DNA of 19,636 nucleotides from Cylindrotheca closterium (GCA_933822405.4 CAKOGP040001767.1:1-19636); one strand, 5' to 3'. Shown: positions 1 to 10,592, numbered from the stretch's first letter. A program made the numbers and translations. The notes: generated by a model not told the origin, from the letters alone.

Positions 1-231
1 ATAATTGATGGACGCAATCGTGTCAAAAATGCTGTTGAAAACCAGATGGTCTTTTTAATTAAGTGATGGATATGGTTTTTGTCCGTGTAATTTTTCTCCG
101 GACTTGTGAAAATTCCATGGCATTCACCCGTGGAGACAGACAGACGTAGCAACACAGTTATCATAGTTATACGAAGGCCCTTTTTCTAAATGTTACACCG
201 TCTATAACCGCTAACACTACATTTCCGGGAA
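1..231. other. left flank, no gene seen
   Basis: AT-rich sequence outside the DNA transposon. I see no convincing reading frame or RNA gene. It ends in GGAA, the left copy of the transposon's target-site duplication. Confidence 0.6.
228..231. repeat. 4-bp target-site duplication, left (GGAA)
   Basis: GGAA lies directly outside the left terminal inverted repeat and recurs at 12257-12260 directly outside the right one. A 4-bp duplication is, as I recall, typical of Ginger elements. Confidence 0.8.
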
Positions 232-295
232 TGTGACACACAATTTTAAAACTGTGCAGTTTTAAAACTGAGTGACGCAGTTTCAAAACTGAGAA
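232..295 (+). repeat. left terminal inverted repeat, 64 bp
   Basis: The reverse complement of 12193-12256 matches this segment base for base by eye, from TGTGACACAC through to CAAAACTGAGAA. The match stops at 296, where the two subterminal regions diverge. It contains two copies of the 14-bp CAGTTT..AAACTG palindrome. Confidence 0.92.
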
Positions 296-527
296 AGCTA
301 AAAAACTTTCACAATCTCAGAAATGGTGGCGCGACAGGCGATGTCATTTTACAAATTTCCTGAAATAACGCGCACCCACAGTCATTGTTGAGTCATTGCA
401 GTCACTCAGCTTCAAAACTCAGTTTCAAAACTGAGCGAGTGACTGACTCAGTTTCAAAACTGAGTGAGTGCTGACTGACCCAGTTTTGAAACTGAGTGCG
501 TTTCTGACTGACTCAGTTTTGAAACTG
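257..527. repeat. subterminal palindromic repeats, left end
   Basis: The 14-bp motif CAGTTTTAAAACTG (a perfect palindrome) or its variants CAGTTTCAAAACTG and CAGTTTTGAAACTG occurs at 257-270, 278-291, 420-433, 449-462, 481-494 and 514-527. Several copies are separated by short GAGTGA/CTGACTGA-type spacers. Two more lie in the right end at 12197-12210 and 12218-12231. Repeated subterminal motifs are often transposase-binding sites; that role is inferred. Confidence 0.75.
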
Positions 528-848
528 GGGGAGCTAAATTTTTTTCAAATGAATGCTGGGGGCATGACAGGCTTGAAACTCGAACCCACAGTCATTGCAG
601 TCACTGCAGTCATTCCCCACACAAAACTCAGAAATCAAATTAGCAATTGAAACTCACATTGGATGCACCATTTCTTGTGCTCATTGCAGACCTGGCAAAG
701 GTGTTCACCACAGCAGTGGTAGTAACCTCCCAAAAGGAATGATCAAGGCTGGGATAGGTGTGTACATCATTTATCCCACTAGCTTTGTGAAACTTTGCAG
801 CAGTTGTTGAAGGATCACTCACAATGGTGACACATCCTCCAAGCTGCA
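528..848. other. subterminal region, no supported gene
   Basis: Short frames are open on both strands (plus 595-810, minus 640-909), but neither has recognisable content or continues into the gene at 849. A 5' untranslated region or an upstream exon of that gene is possible. Confidence 0.35.
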
Positions 849-1686
849 ATGGTCGGAAGTCAAGAAGAAAGCCAAGAAGGGAGAGCCAAGAAAAAAACGA
901 AAATCCCATTTAAGCAATCCCACCAGTACACTTTATTTTATCCTATGTATGCTGGTTGGACAGATTCATATGTGCCTGTCTTCTGTTCCTCTGAAGAGGC
1001 AGTCTGTTTCCAGCTCTCTCGTTTCCACAGAGACTGCATGTCCCATTTCTTGGAAGCTCCTAGGTGGCTTTCCTTCATTGGGGTACTGCGTTTAAGAGAG
1101 ACTACCTACAAAGATATTTTGTCCAAATCAGAGATTCCGTCCTTAAAGCCATCTCAAACTGAGCAAGATTATTTCCGGAGAATTCAATTTTGCAGGTTGT
1201 CTGGAGGTCCAGCTAGTATCAAGAAGGGACAAAACGGTGTTGTCCCTGTTCCAGATAGTATGCTTGAAAGCTGCAAACTTTCACTTTGCCATCATCCTGA
1301 CTTTCAATCATCATCCGGTTCCATTTTCAAGTCCAACTCCAACAGGACTATTCCAACATCCAAACCCTACTGAAGTGGAAACTCTGAAGATTGCCTCTAC
1401 AGTTGTAATGGGGGCTATGCTCAACAAGGAAGTCAATGCAATTTTTATTGTTTATGATACCAAGGAGAAGGGCTCCAACACTTGGACATACCATGGTCTC
1501 ACAACTGCTTTTCTTCGGTCTCCGAACTTCTGTTGCACAAGACTGAAGATCACTCCCAACAGCATCATATCCAGGCAAGGAGATCACTTGGTACAGCATC
1601 CTGTTTTCGGAAAGACACCTAGACTTGGTTGGGCCTTTATGAAGAAGGGTATTGAGAACTCATTTTCAATAGAACTGAACAAATAG
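849..1686 (+). pseudogene. unrecognised second gene of the DNA transposon
   Basis: Two overlapping plus-strand frames cover this stretch. The first opens with a true ATG at 849, directly preceded by an in-frame stop, and runs to 1373 (174 residues). It has a lysine-rich start (EGRAKKKTKIPFKQ) followed by an aromatic, cysteine-containing section (YTLFYPMYAGWTDSYVPVF). The second frame, open across about 1237-1686, has protein-like content from HPNPTEVETLKIAS to its end, with a stop after SIELNK. Together they look like one protein of about 270 residues broken by a frameshift or joined by a small intron between about 1237 and 1373. It is convergent with the transposase gene, whose stop lies 168 bp away at 1854. 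I do not recognise the family and give no function. It lies wholly inside the transposon, so it may be an accessory protein of the element. Confidence 0.5.
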
Positions 1687-1853
1687 ATTCCTGCTAAATG
1701 ATAATGAACTATAATGAACTAACACTATCAACAAACGGATAATGAACAAACACTACTGACAACTACAAGAACTCATGAAAGTACAGAAAGAACTAGAAAT
1801 AACTACTAACTTTAACTATCAACTATTTGGTGCTCACCGGAAATAAATCAGCC

Positions 1854-3776
1854 TCACCATTGTTTGACTACTCCATTGAAACATGTCCCTTGGCACCCAC
1901 AGCTCGAGGTACAAACATGCTTTCTCTTCCTACAAGAACAACGATTGGAGCTGCAAGCAGTAGCAGTTGATTTGCAATTGCATTTTTGGATCTTCCGTGG
2001 TCTTGCCCTTCTGGTAGTCTTGGTCTCAAAAGAGTAGGCATCCTGAAAGCTACAGACGGAGTAGTCTTTCATCTCAAACCTGTCCTCAAGGATTTCACTT
2101 TTGGCCAATTTAAGAACGGTGGTCAGTGCAGCATCACTATGCTCCCAATCTTCTGGAGATATATAGGTAGGGCTTTTCCGCCTGCCACGTCCCCTGCCAA
2201 TGACCCCATTTTGAGTTACCACAAGCACTGCCTTAGTAGGCAAAATATCAGCAACCACACCCATGACTCTTATAGAATGAGTTGAAGTCCTGTCCCTTTT
2301 GTCAACTTTGACACAAACTGTGTCACCTAACTTCACTTGGATGCTGTTTTCATAAAGGTCCTTGTGTCGTTTTGCCTGTTCTCTCTGCCTCACCACTGCT
2401 AGCCTTCTATTGAAGTCACTTCTTCTAGACTTCATAGCAGCAAGCACCCAGTCTTCTTCTACATTATGATGGTTGTCTTCACTTTGGCTGTCTTCACTTT
2501 CATTGGCTTCCGCACTTTTGTTGTTGGCTTCACTTTTGCTACAGTGGGTCTCACTTTGGTTGTTGGTCTCAGTTTCATTGGCCTCACTTTTGTTGGTCTC
2601 ACTTTTGTTGATCTCACATTCATTGGCCTCACTTTTGTTTCTGTTGGACTCACTTTCAATGCTGGTGTTGGAGTTGGACTCACTTATGTTGATGGGGTTA
2701 TTGGTCTCTCTTTCGTTTTTGTTCACACTTTTGTTGCTGTTGGATTCACTTTTGTTTTTGGCCTCAATGGCCTCACTTTCATTGTGGGCCTCTTTGCCAG
2801 CACTATGCTGAGCATTTTGAGTGACCATCTCTAAGTTCTCACCATTCAGAGAGTACAAGCCCCATTCCCTCACAGTTTTGTAGTTATCATCACAGTCTTC
2901 ACCTTCGATGTAGTGTACTCTGACCTTAGGCTTCCAGAACACACCTACAGAGTCTCCGTGAAGCCTACTTCTGTACTCTTCCAATATAGCTTCCCTGTCA
3001 TTTCCAATCATGAGCTGTCCACAGGAAAGCAGCTCAGCCCCTTTGGAGCATGCCAAGGGGCCACAAGATGAACCATCCAACTGTATGAATTGCCTAGCCC
3101 GTTCCAGTGTACACATTCCTGTGCTGAAGGCTGAACCAATCTTCTTCTTGTAGGGTGACAGCTGTTCTGCACTGTCAATGAGAAAGTTCCTTGTGCGTTT
3201 TTTGGAGTGTACTAGCCCATACTTCTGCAGAACATATCCCACTGCTGTTTTGTAGTGATTGAGGGACGAACCATCTCTGACCAAACCATCATAAATGACA
3301 ACCCTATTCTCCTTTATCAATACACAGGCCAGTGCAAAATGGTTTCCGTTGAACAGAAGGAAAACACCCTTTTCAATGTTGTCTGGTAGTCTTTCTATTG
3401 TACCTGGTCCAAACTGCAACAATTTGTCATTTGTCCTATCAGCTCCAATCAGCAGTGTCACTTCATTGTGATAGCCGTGATTCACAAGACTTAAGAAACT
3501 AGTGACCAATGGTGTGGGCCACCAAGCATCTCTAGGTAAGTAGGAACGTAGACTCTCATCATGGTAGGCACAAAGACTGGAAACTGGTTTTCCTTTACTC
3601 TTCTGGCACTGGGTGCAGAGCAAGTAGCATTTAGTCCAACCATCTCCCAAGTCTGGGTTCTCGGACTTGTGCCTCTTCAGACCTTCTGCAACACTTAGGC
3701 CTGTTGGCTTCAGCTTTTTCTGTACACTTTTCTCTAGAGCAGTAGCAGGTGGCACATGGATGGGTGGGGGGGACAA
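1854..3776 (-). pseudogene. transposase gene, 3' part: C48 peptidase and CXC domain
   Basis: This open stretch (640 codons) has no ATG at its upstream end (the first codon is TTG); it is the continuation of the integrase frame after a one-base shift at 3766-3772. Residues 54-72 hold a Cys-x2-Cys...Cys-x2-His zinc-binding pattern. Residues about 105-245 resemble a C48 (Ulp1/SUMO-protease) fold, with His146 (GNHFALACV), Asp163 (VVIYDGL), Gln232 and Cys238 (QLDGSSCGPLAC) in the expected order. Residues about 325-440 are low-complexity Lys/Ser/Glu/Asn. Residues about 478-530 (KLGDTVCVKVDKRDR) are a small beta-rich segment of the kind following integrase cores in KRBA2-like proteins. Residues 599-632 carry nine cysteines in a tesmin/CXC-like spacing. 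The triad and CXC cysteines are intact. Whether the peptidase processes the transposase or acts on host SUMO-like conjugates is unknown. Confidence 0.8.
2457..2804 (-). repeat. low-complexity KSEANESE-type coding repeat
   Basis: In the transposase frame this encodes about 115 residues dominated by Lys, Ser, Glu and Asn in short phrases such as NKSETNKSEAN. On the plus strand it reads as recurring TCACTTTTGTTG-like words. It is a degenerate repeat of variable register, probably an unstructured acidic linker between the C48 and CXC parts. Hydrophobic frames on the opposite strand are by-products. Confidence 0.7.
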
Positions 3777-4724
3777 TAGAGGGTGTGGGCTCTTCAGCTG
3801 TGGGCCAGTGGCCTGGTCTCTTCAGCTGTCCCACTGGTGGTCTCTTCAGCTGTCCCACTGGTGGTCTCTTCAGCTGTCCCACTGGTGGTCTCTTCAGCTG
3901 TCCCACTGGTGGTCTCTTCAGCTGTCCCACTGGTGGTCTCTTCAGCTGTCCCACAACTGGTGGTCTCTTCAGCTGTCCCACTGGTGGTCTCTTCAGCTGT
4001 CCCACTGGTGGTCTCTTCAGCTGACCCTGAAGTGGTGGGGTTCTTTTTGGCTGTCCAAAAGGCTGTAGGAAAGGCTCTCCATTTTGTCCTACAGGTACAG
4101 GTTTTGATGCCATCTTCAGCTGGACAGGTGGTGGTGGTGATACAGCAGGTCCTGGAACTGCTTCAACAACAAATTCATCATCTTCTACATCAGTAGTAAG
4201 CTCACCTGTGAGCACCATCTTCTCACGGAACAGAGGACCCATCACTGGTAGCCGATTATGCACTGTAGCTGGTTTCGCCAGATTGGTGAATTCTTCAGCA
4301 GGAATGTGGGAGTACATTGGGTCATCAAACTTCTTTCCGAACACTACTTCATAAGGTGAGATCCCGTTTCTTCCAACTTTGGAATTATGAGCCCTAATTG
4401 CATCACCAAGAACAGTGACCCAGTTTATGGACCCTTCCTCTAATTCTCTACCTGTAGCTTTGTTCCTGCGCTCAAGAATTGAGTTAGTGATCTTTTGCTT
4501 CAGTTCCTTGTTGGCAACTTCTACACTGCCTTGCACATTAGGTTTCCTGGCCTTCCCATGAACTGTTTTTGTAGTGGGGTTGATACTCCTGACAAGCTCA
4601 AGGACAGCACCCCGAAACTCTGTTCCGTTGTCACAATGAAATATGAGTGGATATCCATGAGTTAAACATTAGATTCAATTCATAGGCAACCATTGCTGAT
4701 TCTTTTTTCTGGAGTGGTGTCGCC
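3766..4724 (-). pseudogene. transposase gene, middle part: integrase catalytic core and proline repeat
   Basis: Reading on the minus strand from 4724, the frame first gives PLQKKESAMVAYELNLMF. It shifts by one base near 4660-4663, then continues HGYPLIFHCDNGTEF (second catalytic Asp) and, 36 residues later, QGSVEVANKELK (catalytic Glu). This is the DDE core of a Gypsy/Ginger-type rve integrase with D-x36-E spacing. A post-core segment follows (NGISPYEVVFGKK, usual for KRBA2-like integrases), then a proline-rich region with nine copies of GQLKRPPV or near variants. The frame is lost in a run of seven G (3766-3772); one G fewer would join it to the C48 part. Its missing front half lies beyond the nested insertion, at 11282-12154. 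Confidence 0.82.
3817..4023 (-). repeat. 24-bp coding minisatellite (GQLKRPPV), about 8.6 copies
   Basis: TCTCTTCAGCTG recurs at 3817, 3841, 3865, 3889, 3913, 3937, 3964, 3988 and 4012. The period is 24 bp with one 27-bp step that adds a codon. The units are nearly identical. On the minus strand each encodes GQLKRPPV between the integrase core and the peptidase. Confidence 0.92.
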
Positions 4725-4729
4725 ATGAG
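4725..4729. repeat. 5-bp target-site duplication of nested element, left (ATGAG)
   Basis: ATGAG lies directly left of TGTTGG at 4730 and recurs at 11282-11286 directly right of CTGACA. Five bases is the usual duplication for Copia-type integration. Confidence 0.8.
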
Positions 4730-5196
4730 TGTTGGTGAAATGGGATCTTAACAAATAAAAGAACAGTCGAACATGTCGGACAGTGAAGTCGGACATTCGT
4801 GATATCGAACACGGACGGGAGTACGGTTCGAGTACTTACAGAGATGGATAAGTATTGAAGATAGATCCAGATCTGTGACTAGTTCGTGAAGAACATGTGC
4901 GTATGTGCTTTATACGCCGCGACAGCTGGTGAGAGCTGACGCAGGTTGCTTCCGGAAGAGATTTTTTGTACCTGCTTGTGGAGATCATTGTTGATTGACT
5001 TCTGGCAAGAATATCAGTAGAATAAGATCTAATAGGAAGTGGTGAGACTGTTCATCCGCAGGTAGAAGCCCAGCATCACTGGCACCTGTTCCTATTGTAG
5101 GCAATCCATAGCCGACGTAGATTCGAGCTCAGTATACTCCAGAGGTGGCTAGAGCGTTGAGGCTCTCATTACAGCTACGGAGTTGATTATCTGACA
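4730..5196 (+). repeat. LTR-A, left copy (467 bp)
   Basis: Starts TGTTGGTGAAATGGG and ends GATTATCTGACA. The last 114 bp recur at 11168-11281 with two substitutions, ending exactly at the right target-site duplication. This fixes the LTR's 3' edge. The 3' part (5015-5196) is also the start of each tandem unit. Orientation is taken as plus because TGTTGG is a common LTR start and a plus-strand reading frame follows. Confidence 0.75.
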
Positions 5197-5243
5197 CCTT
5201 GACTTGTCTTGGAGTGAATCCTTCCTTGTTCTTTCAAACTGTA

Positions 5244-5760
5244 ATGCCCATTCCCAAGGAGTTCTTGGATATCACTTGGGACAGATCTTTGGCACGCGAA
5301 GTCTTGTGATTGGTGATTGACAAAATCAAGATTCTCGGAACACGAAAAAATTGCGGACGAAGTGCAGGATAAGTTCCGGCACTTTGTGGACCATTGGCGC
5401 GTGGCAAACACGGTCATCGGGAGAGATTAGCATTCAAAGAATGTCGGAGAACCCATTGTTCTCACTGCGACATTGGGCAGACGTTGGGTTTCCGGAGTAA
5501 CCAGCTCGGATTTTGCCGGATTGGACTTGGAGGACTCAATTGGAGATTCCCCCGACAAGACCTACGAACTGCTCACTAAGACTTATGCAGCAGTTGAAGA
5601 AAGCAAAAAGACGACCAAGACCTCCGTGGAATCGCTTTCGGAGGTAGTGGTAGCGGGCATCCACGGCCAAGCATCTGATAAGGCGCCACCAAATACAGTG
5701 GAAAGGAAGTGGCCCACAAGACTCACCTACCACCCTCTGGCACGAGCTAGCAAAGTGTAA
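5244..5760 (+). pseudogene. decayed LTR-A-linked reading frame, unit 1
   Basis: Follows LTR-A by 47 bp. An ATG at 5244 opens MPIPKEFLDITWDRSLAREV and stops at 5307. A second frame then continues from about 5319 (LTKSRFSEHEKIADEVQDK), broken by an in-frame TAG at 5428-5430, and runs to a stop at 5758. The later section (DLEDSIGDSPDKTYELLTK, then AAVEESKKTTKTSVESLSEV) is helical and charged, consistent with a structural or gag-like protein, but I do not recognise the family. Its last bases overlap the end of the opposing gag fragment, so the boundary between the two source elements is near 5727-5760. Confidence 0.5.
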
Positions 5761-6610
5761 GTACTAGCCAATTGTTCCATTTCTTCATCAGTGGCCGGCA
5801 AAGCAGGGAACTCAATGTTCCATGTAGCATCATCGTCCTCCTTCTCACACAATTCACCCGGTGCTGCAGTGTTGACGTTGTTCACGGGGATGGGGTTGGA
5901 ACTGGTACCAGTAGAGTTGCATGACGCAAATTGGGTGGTCCTGTTCCGCTTCCAAGAAGACGGATGCGATGTAGGTTCTGGCTTGATGGGGGTTGGTGGC
6001 AGCTTGACTGGACTATTCGGAAGGTCCAAGATGGACACCACTGTGGAGAGGAAGTTCTTGGCAGTGAATTCATGCGCCAATGTCGGATCGCTTTGTAGGA
6101 TGCTACACTTGGAGTGGAGAAAAACAGCACGTTTTGCTCCACTGAGAAAGTGATTCTGTGTTCCGATGTTGGCCAAAGTAGTGACATTGTTGCTAATATA
6201 TGCAACTAATTGTAAATGATCAACAAAACGCTTGAAGTAGCCTTTAATAGTTTCACTTTCATCCTGATTGGGGTACTGGCGCACCATATCTTTTGGGATC
6301 TTGACGTAGGTTGGATGTACACGTTGTAGAAGTCGTCTCAACGCAGCATATCCATCACCATTGGGTGTGCCTTCTACAATGGCACGAAGTTTGGTAGTCT
6401 TGGAAAGAACATTGTTGAGCAGGTGCTGGTACAGTAATGGTGACAAGGATTGAATGGTACTAGCCACTCCTTGGGGAATGTCATCATCAGTGTCTCTGTT
6501 GGGATACGACGAAATATGAGTTTTTATGTTCCAAAAGAAACCATTCAAGTACAAGGTTTTCGACACATACGATCGGACTTTGATCGTAATGTCGGGATTT
6601 GACGCAAGTC
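5727..6610 (-). pseudogene. Copia gag-like fragment, unit 1
   Basis: This open minus-strand frame resembles the capsid region of diatom Copia elements. It includes PNGDGYAALRRLLQRVHPTY, then SETIKGYFKRFVDHLQLVAY and a proline/serine-rich stretch with basic patches (SSWKRNRTTQ), then an acidic tail. The open frame continues upstream into LTR-B to 6812, but the first codon there is GTG and no ATG precedes the capsid-like part, so the usual N-terminal region is missing. It ends at a stop at 5727, at the junction with the LTR-A-linked sequence, without a zinc knuckle. It is therefore truncated at both ends. Confidence 0.65.
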
Positions 6611-7003
6611 TGCCGGACGCAAGTCTGTCGGACAATCTGTATCCACACAAAAAGGGAAAGATCCTATACAAGTGGAATATTGATGTTGTGTACGATGCAG
6701 TAGGGAATAATGCAAGATATCCCAAAGTACTGCATTCAACACAGAATTGTTGTAGAAGTCGAATCGAGTTCTGTAAACAAGGGATTTTCCAAGGGAAAAT
6801 TGTTGAACTCACTTTTGTGATTGAATCATCAATTCAAGCCAAACATTAATCAAATAGGAACAATTTCACTCAAAGTATACCTAGACACAGGAGAACTATT
6901 GTCGTGAAAGTGTTGTACAGTCGATTACGAATTTAGATTGCAGAGAGTTTGTTCTGAGCGCTAAAGGCACTCACGATAGAGCACATTTTGCTTTATTCTA
7001 ACA
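6611..7003 (-). repeat. LTR-B, unit 1 (393 bp)
   Basis: Bounded by TGCCGG and TTCTAACA. A second copy at 17576-17968 has exactly the same ends and length in unrelated flanks, with about 15 substitutions and no indels. Read on the minus strand it begins TGTTAGAATAAAG, a typical Copia LTR start, and the gag fragment follows it, so minus orientation is preferred. No target-site duplication is visible. Confidence 0.7.
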
Positions 7004-7234
7004 AGCAGTAGAATAAGATCTAATAGGAAGTGGTGAGACTGTTCATCCGCAGGTAGAAGCCCAGCATCACTGGCACCTGTTCCTATTGTAGGCAATCCAT
7101 AGCCGACGTAGATTCGAGCTCAGTATACTCCAGAGGTGGCTAGAGCGTTGAGGCTCTCATTACAGCTACGGAGTTGATTATCTGACACCTTGACTTGTCT
7201 TGGAGTGAATCCTTCCTTGTTCTTTCAAACTGTA

Positions 7235-7751
7235 ATGCCCATTCCCAAGGAGTTCTTGGATATCACTTGGGACAGATCTTTGGCACGCGAAGTCTTGTGA
7301 TTGGTGATTGACAAAATCAAGATTCTCGGAACACGAAAAAATTGCGGACGAAGTGCAGGATAAGTTCCGGCACTTTGTGGACCATTGGCGCGTGGCAAAC
7401 ACGGTCATCGGGAGAGATTAGCATTCAAAGAATGTCGGAGAACCCATTGTTCTCACTGCGACATTGGGCAGACGTTGGGTTTCCGGAGTAACCAGCTCGG
7501 ATTTTGCCGGATTGGACTTGGAGGACTCAATTGGAGATTCCCCCGACAAGACCTACGAACTGCTCACTAAGACTTATGCAGCAGTTGAAGAAAGCAAAAA
7601 GACGACCAAGACCTCCGTGGAATCGCTTTCGGAGGTAGTGGTAGCGGGCATCCACGGCCAAGCATCTGATAAGGCGCCACCAAATACAGTGGAAAGGAAG
7701 TGGCCCACAAGACTCACCTACCACCCTCTGGCACGAGCTAGCAAAGTGTAA
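7235..7751 (+). pseudogene. decayed LTR-A-linked reading frame, unit 2
   Basis: Same as the frame at 5244-5760, shifted by 1991 bp. The early stop, frame change and internal TAG are all retained. Confidence 0.5.
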
Positions 7752-8601
7752 GTACTAGCCAATTGTTCCATTTCTTCATCAGTGGCCGGCAAAGCAGGGA
7801 ACTCAATGTTCCATGTAGCATCATCGTCCTCCTTCTCACACAATTCACCCGGTGCTGCAGTGTTGACGTTGTTCACGGGGATGGGGTTGGAACTGGTACC
7901 AGTAGAGTTGCATGACGCAAATTGGGTGGTCCTGTTCCGCTTCCAAGAAGACGGATGCGATGTAGGTTCTGGCTTGATGGGGGTTGGTGGCAGCTTGACT
8001 GGACTATTCGGAAGGTCCAAGATGGACACCACTGTGGAGAGGAAGTTCTTGGCAGTGAATTCATGCGCCAATGTCGGATCGCTTTGTAGGATGCTACACT
8101 TGGAGTGGAGAAAAACAGCACGTTTTGCTCCACTGAGAAAGTGATTCTGTGTTCCGATGTTGGCCAAAGTAGTGACATTGTTGCTAATATATGCAACTAA
8201 TTGTAAATGATCAACAAAACGCTTGAAGTAGCCTTTAATAGTTTCACTTTCATCCTGATTGGGGTACTGGCGCACCATATCTTTTGGGATCTTGACGTAG
8301 GTTGGATGTACACGTTGTAGAAGTCGTCTCAACGCAGCATATCCATCACCATTGGGTGTGCCTTCTACAATGGCACGAAGTTTGGTAGTCTTGGAAAGAA
8401 CATTGTTGAGCAGGTGCTGGTACAGTAATGGTGACAAGGATTGAATGGTACTAGCCACTCCTTGGGGAATGTCATCATCAGTGTCTCTGTTGGGATACGA
8501 CGAAATATGAGTTTTTATGTTCCAAAAGAAACCATTCAAGTACAAGGTTTTCGACACATACGATCGGACTTTGATCGTAATGTCGGGATTTGACGCAAGT
8601 C
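7718..8601 (-). pseudogene. Copia gag-like fragment, unit 2
   Basis: Same as the fragment at 5727-6610, shifted by 1991 bp, with identical translation and the same truncations. Confidence 0.65.
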
Positions 8602-8994
8602 TGCCGGACGCAAGTCTGTCGGACAATCTGTATCCACACAAAAAGGGAAAGATCCTATACAAGTGGAATATTGATGTTGTGTACGATGCAGTAGGGAATA
8701 ATGCAAGATATCCCAAAGTACTGCATTCAACACAGAATTGTTGTAGAAGTCGAATCGAGTTCTGTAAACAAGGGATTTTCCAAGGGAAAATTGTTGAACT
8801 CACTTTTGTGATTGAATCATCAATTCAAGCCAAACATTAATCAAATAGGAACAATTTCACTCAAAGTATACCTAGACACAGGAGAACTATTGTCGTGAAA
8901 GTGTTGTACAGTCGATTACGAATTTAGATTGCAGAGAGTTTGTTCTGAGCGCTAAAGGCACTCACGATAGAGCACATTTTGCTTTATTCTAACA
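8602..8994 (-). repeat. LTR-B, unit 2
   Basis: Same 393-bp TG...CA segment as at 6611-7003, shifted by 1991 bp. Confidence 0.7.
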
Positions 8995-9225
8995 AGCAGT
9001 AGAATAAGATCTAATAGGAAGTGGTGAGACTGTTCATCCGCAGGTAGAAGCCCAGCATCACTGGCACCTGTTCCTATTGTAGGCAATCCATAGCCGACGT
9101 AGATTCGAGCTCAGTATACTCCAGAGGTGGCTAGAGCGTTGAGGCTCTCATTACAGCTACGGAGTTGATTATCTGACACCTTGACTTGTCTTGGAGTGAA
9201 TCCTTCCTTGTTCTTTCAAACTGTA

Positions 9226-9742
9226 ATGCCCATTCCCAAGGAGTTCTTGGATATCACTTGGGACAGATCTTTGGCACGCGAAGTCTTGTGATTGGTGATT
9301 GACAAAATCAAGATTCTCGGAACACGAAAAAATTGCGGACGAAGTGCAGGATAAGTTCCGGCACTTTGTGGACCATTGGCGCGTGGCAAACACGGTCATC
9401 GGGAGAGATTAGCATTCAAAGAATGTCGGAGAACCCATTGTTCTCACTGCGACATTGGGCAGACGTTGGGTTTCCGGAGTAACCAGCTCGGATTTTGCCG
9501 GATTGGACTTGGAGGACTCAATTGGAGATTCCCCCGACAAGACCTACGAACTGCTCACTAAGACTTATGCAGCAGTTGAAGAAAGCAAAAAGACGACCAA
9601 GACCTCCGTGGAATCGCTTTCGGAGGTAGTGGTAGCGGGCATCCACGGCCAAGCATCTGATAAGGCGCCACCAAATACAGTGGAAAGGAAGTGGCCCACA
9701 AGACTCACCTACCACCCTCTGGCACGAGCTAGCAAAGTGTAA
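9226..9742 (+). pseudogene. decayed LTR-A-linked reading frame, unit 3
   Basis: Third copy of the frame at 5244-5760, with the same disabling changes. Confidence 0.5.
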
Positions 9743-10592
9743 GTACTAGCCAATTGTTCCATTTCTTCATCAGTGGCCGGCAAAGCAGGGAACTCAATGT
9801 TCCATGTAGCATCATCGTCCTCCTTCTCACACAATTCACCCGGTGCTGCAGTGTTGACGTTGTTCACGGGGATGGGGTTGGAACTGGTACCAGTAGAGTT
9901 GCATGACGCAAATTGGGTGGTCCTGTTCCGCTTCCAAGAAGACGGATGCGATGTAGGTTCTGGCTTGATGGGGGTTGGTGGCAGCTTGACTGGACTATTC
10001 GGAAGGTCCAAGATGGACACCACTGTGGAGAGGAAGTTCTTGGCAGTGAATTCATGCGCCAATGTCGGATCGCTTTGTAGGATGCTACACTTGGAGTGGA
10101 GAAAAACAGCACGTTTTGCTCCACTGAGAAAGTGATTCTGTGTTCCGATGTTGGCCAAAGTAGTGACATTGTTGCTAATATATGCAACTAATTGTAAATG
10201 ATCAACAAAACGCTTGAAGTAGCCTTTAATAGTTTCACTTTCATCCTGATTGGGGTACTGGCGCACCATATCTTTTGGGATCTTGACGTAGGTTGGATGT
10301 ACACGTTGTAGAAGTCGTCTCAACGCAGCATATCCATCACCATTGGGTGTGCCTTCTACAATGGCACGAAGTTTGGTAGTCTTGGAAAGAACATTGTTGA
10401 GCAGGTGCTGGTACAGTAATGGTGACAAGGATTGAATGGTACTAGCCACTCCTTGGGGAATGTCATCATCAGTGTCTCTGTTGGGATACGACGAAATATG
10501 AGTTTTTATGTTCCAAAAGAAACCATTCAAGTACAAGGTTTTCGACACATACGATCGGACTTTGATCGTAATGTCGGGATTTGACGCAAGTC
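9709..10592 (-). pseudogene. Copia gag-like fragment, unit 3
   Basis: Third copy of the gag-like fragment, with translation identical to the other two. Confidence 0.65.

Noticed and set aside
2466..2834. Hydrophobic plus-strand frames rich in Leu, Val, Phe and Thr that look like membrane proteins
   Set aside because: They are the complement of the Lys/Ser/Glu/Asn repeat in the transposase frame; no independent start context or family.
3667..4196. Plus-strand frames with repeated SLQLSHWW, GLFSCPTG or VSSAVPLV phrases
   Set aside because: Shadows of the 24-bp minisatellite, whose coding frame is the minus-strand GQLKRPPV.
5727..6812. Taking the gag-like protein as a full 361-residue gene starting in LTR-B
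   Set aside because: The first codon is GTG inside the LTR and no ATG lies before the capsid-like part, so it is better read as a fragment fused to an open LTR frame.
6526..6849. Plus-strand frame across LTR-B (KWNIDVVYDAVGNN...), also present at 17575-17814
   Set aside because: Between the two LTR-B copies most coding-position differences change the amino acid (about 7 changes against 3 silent), so there is no sign of selection on a protein.
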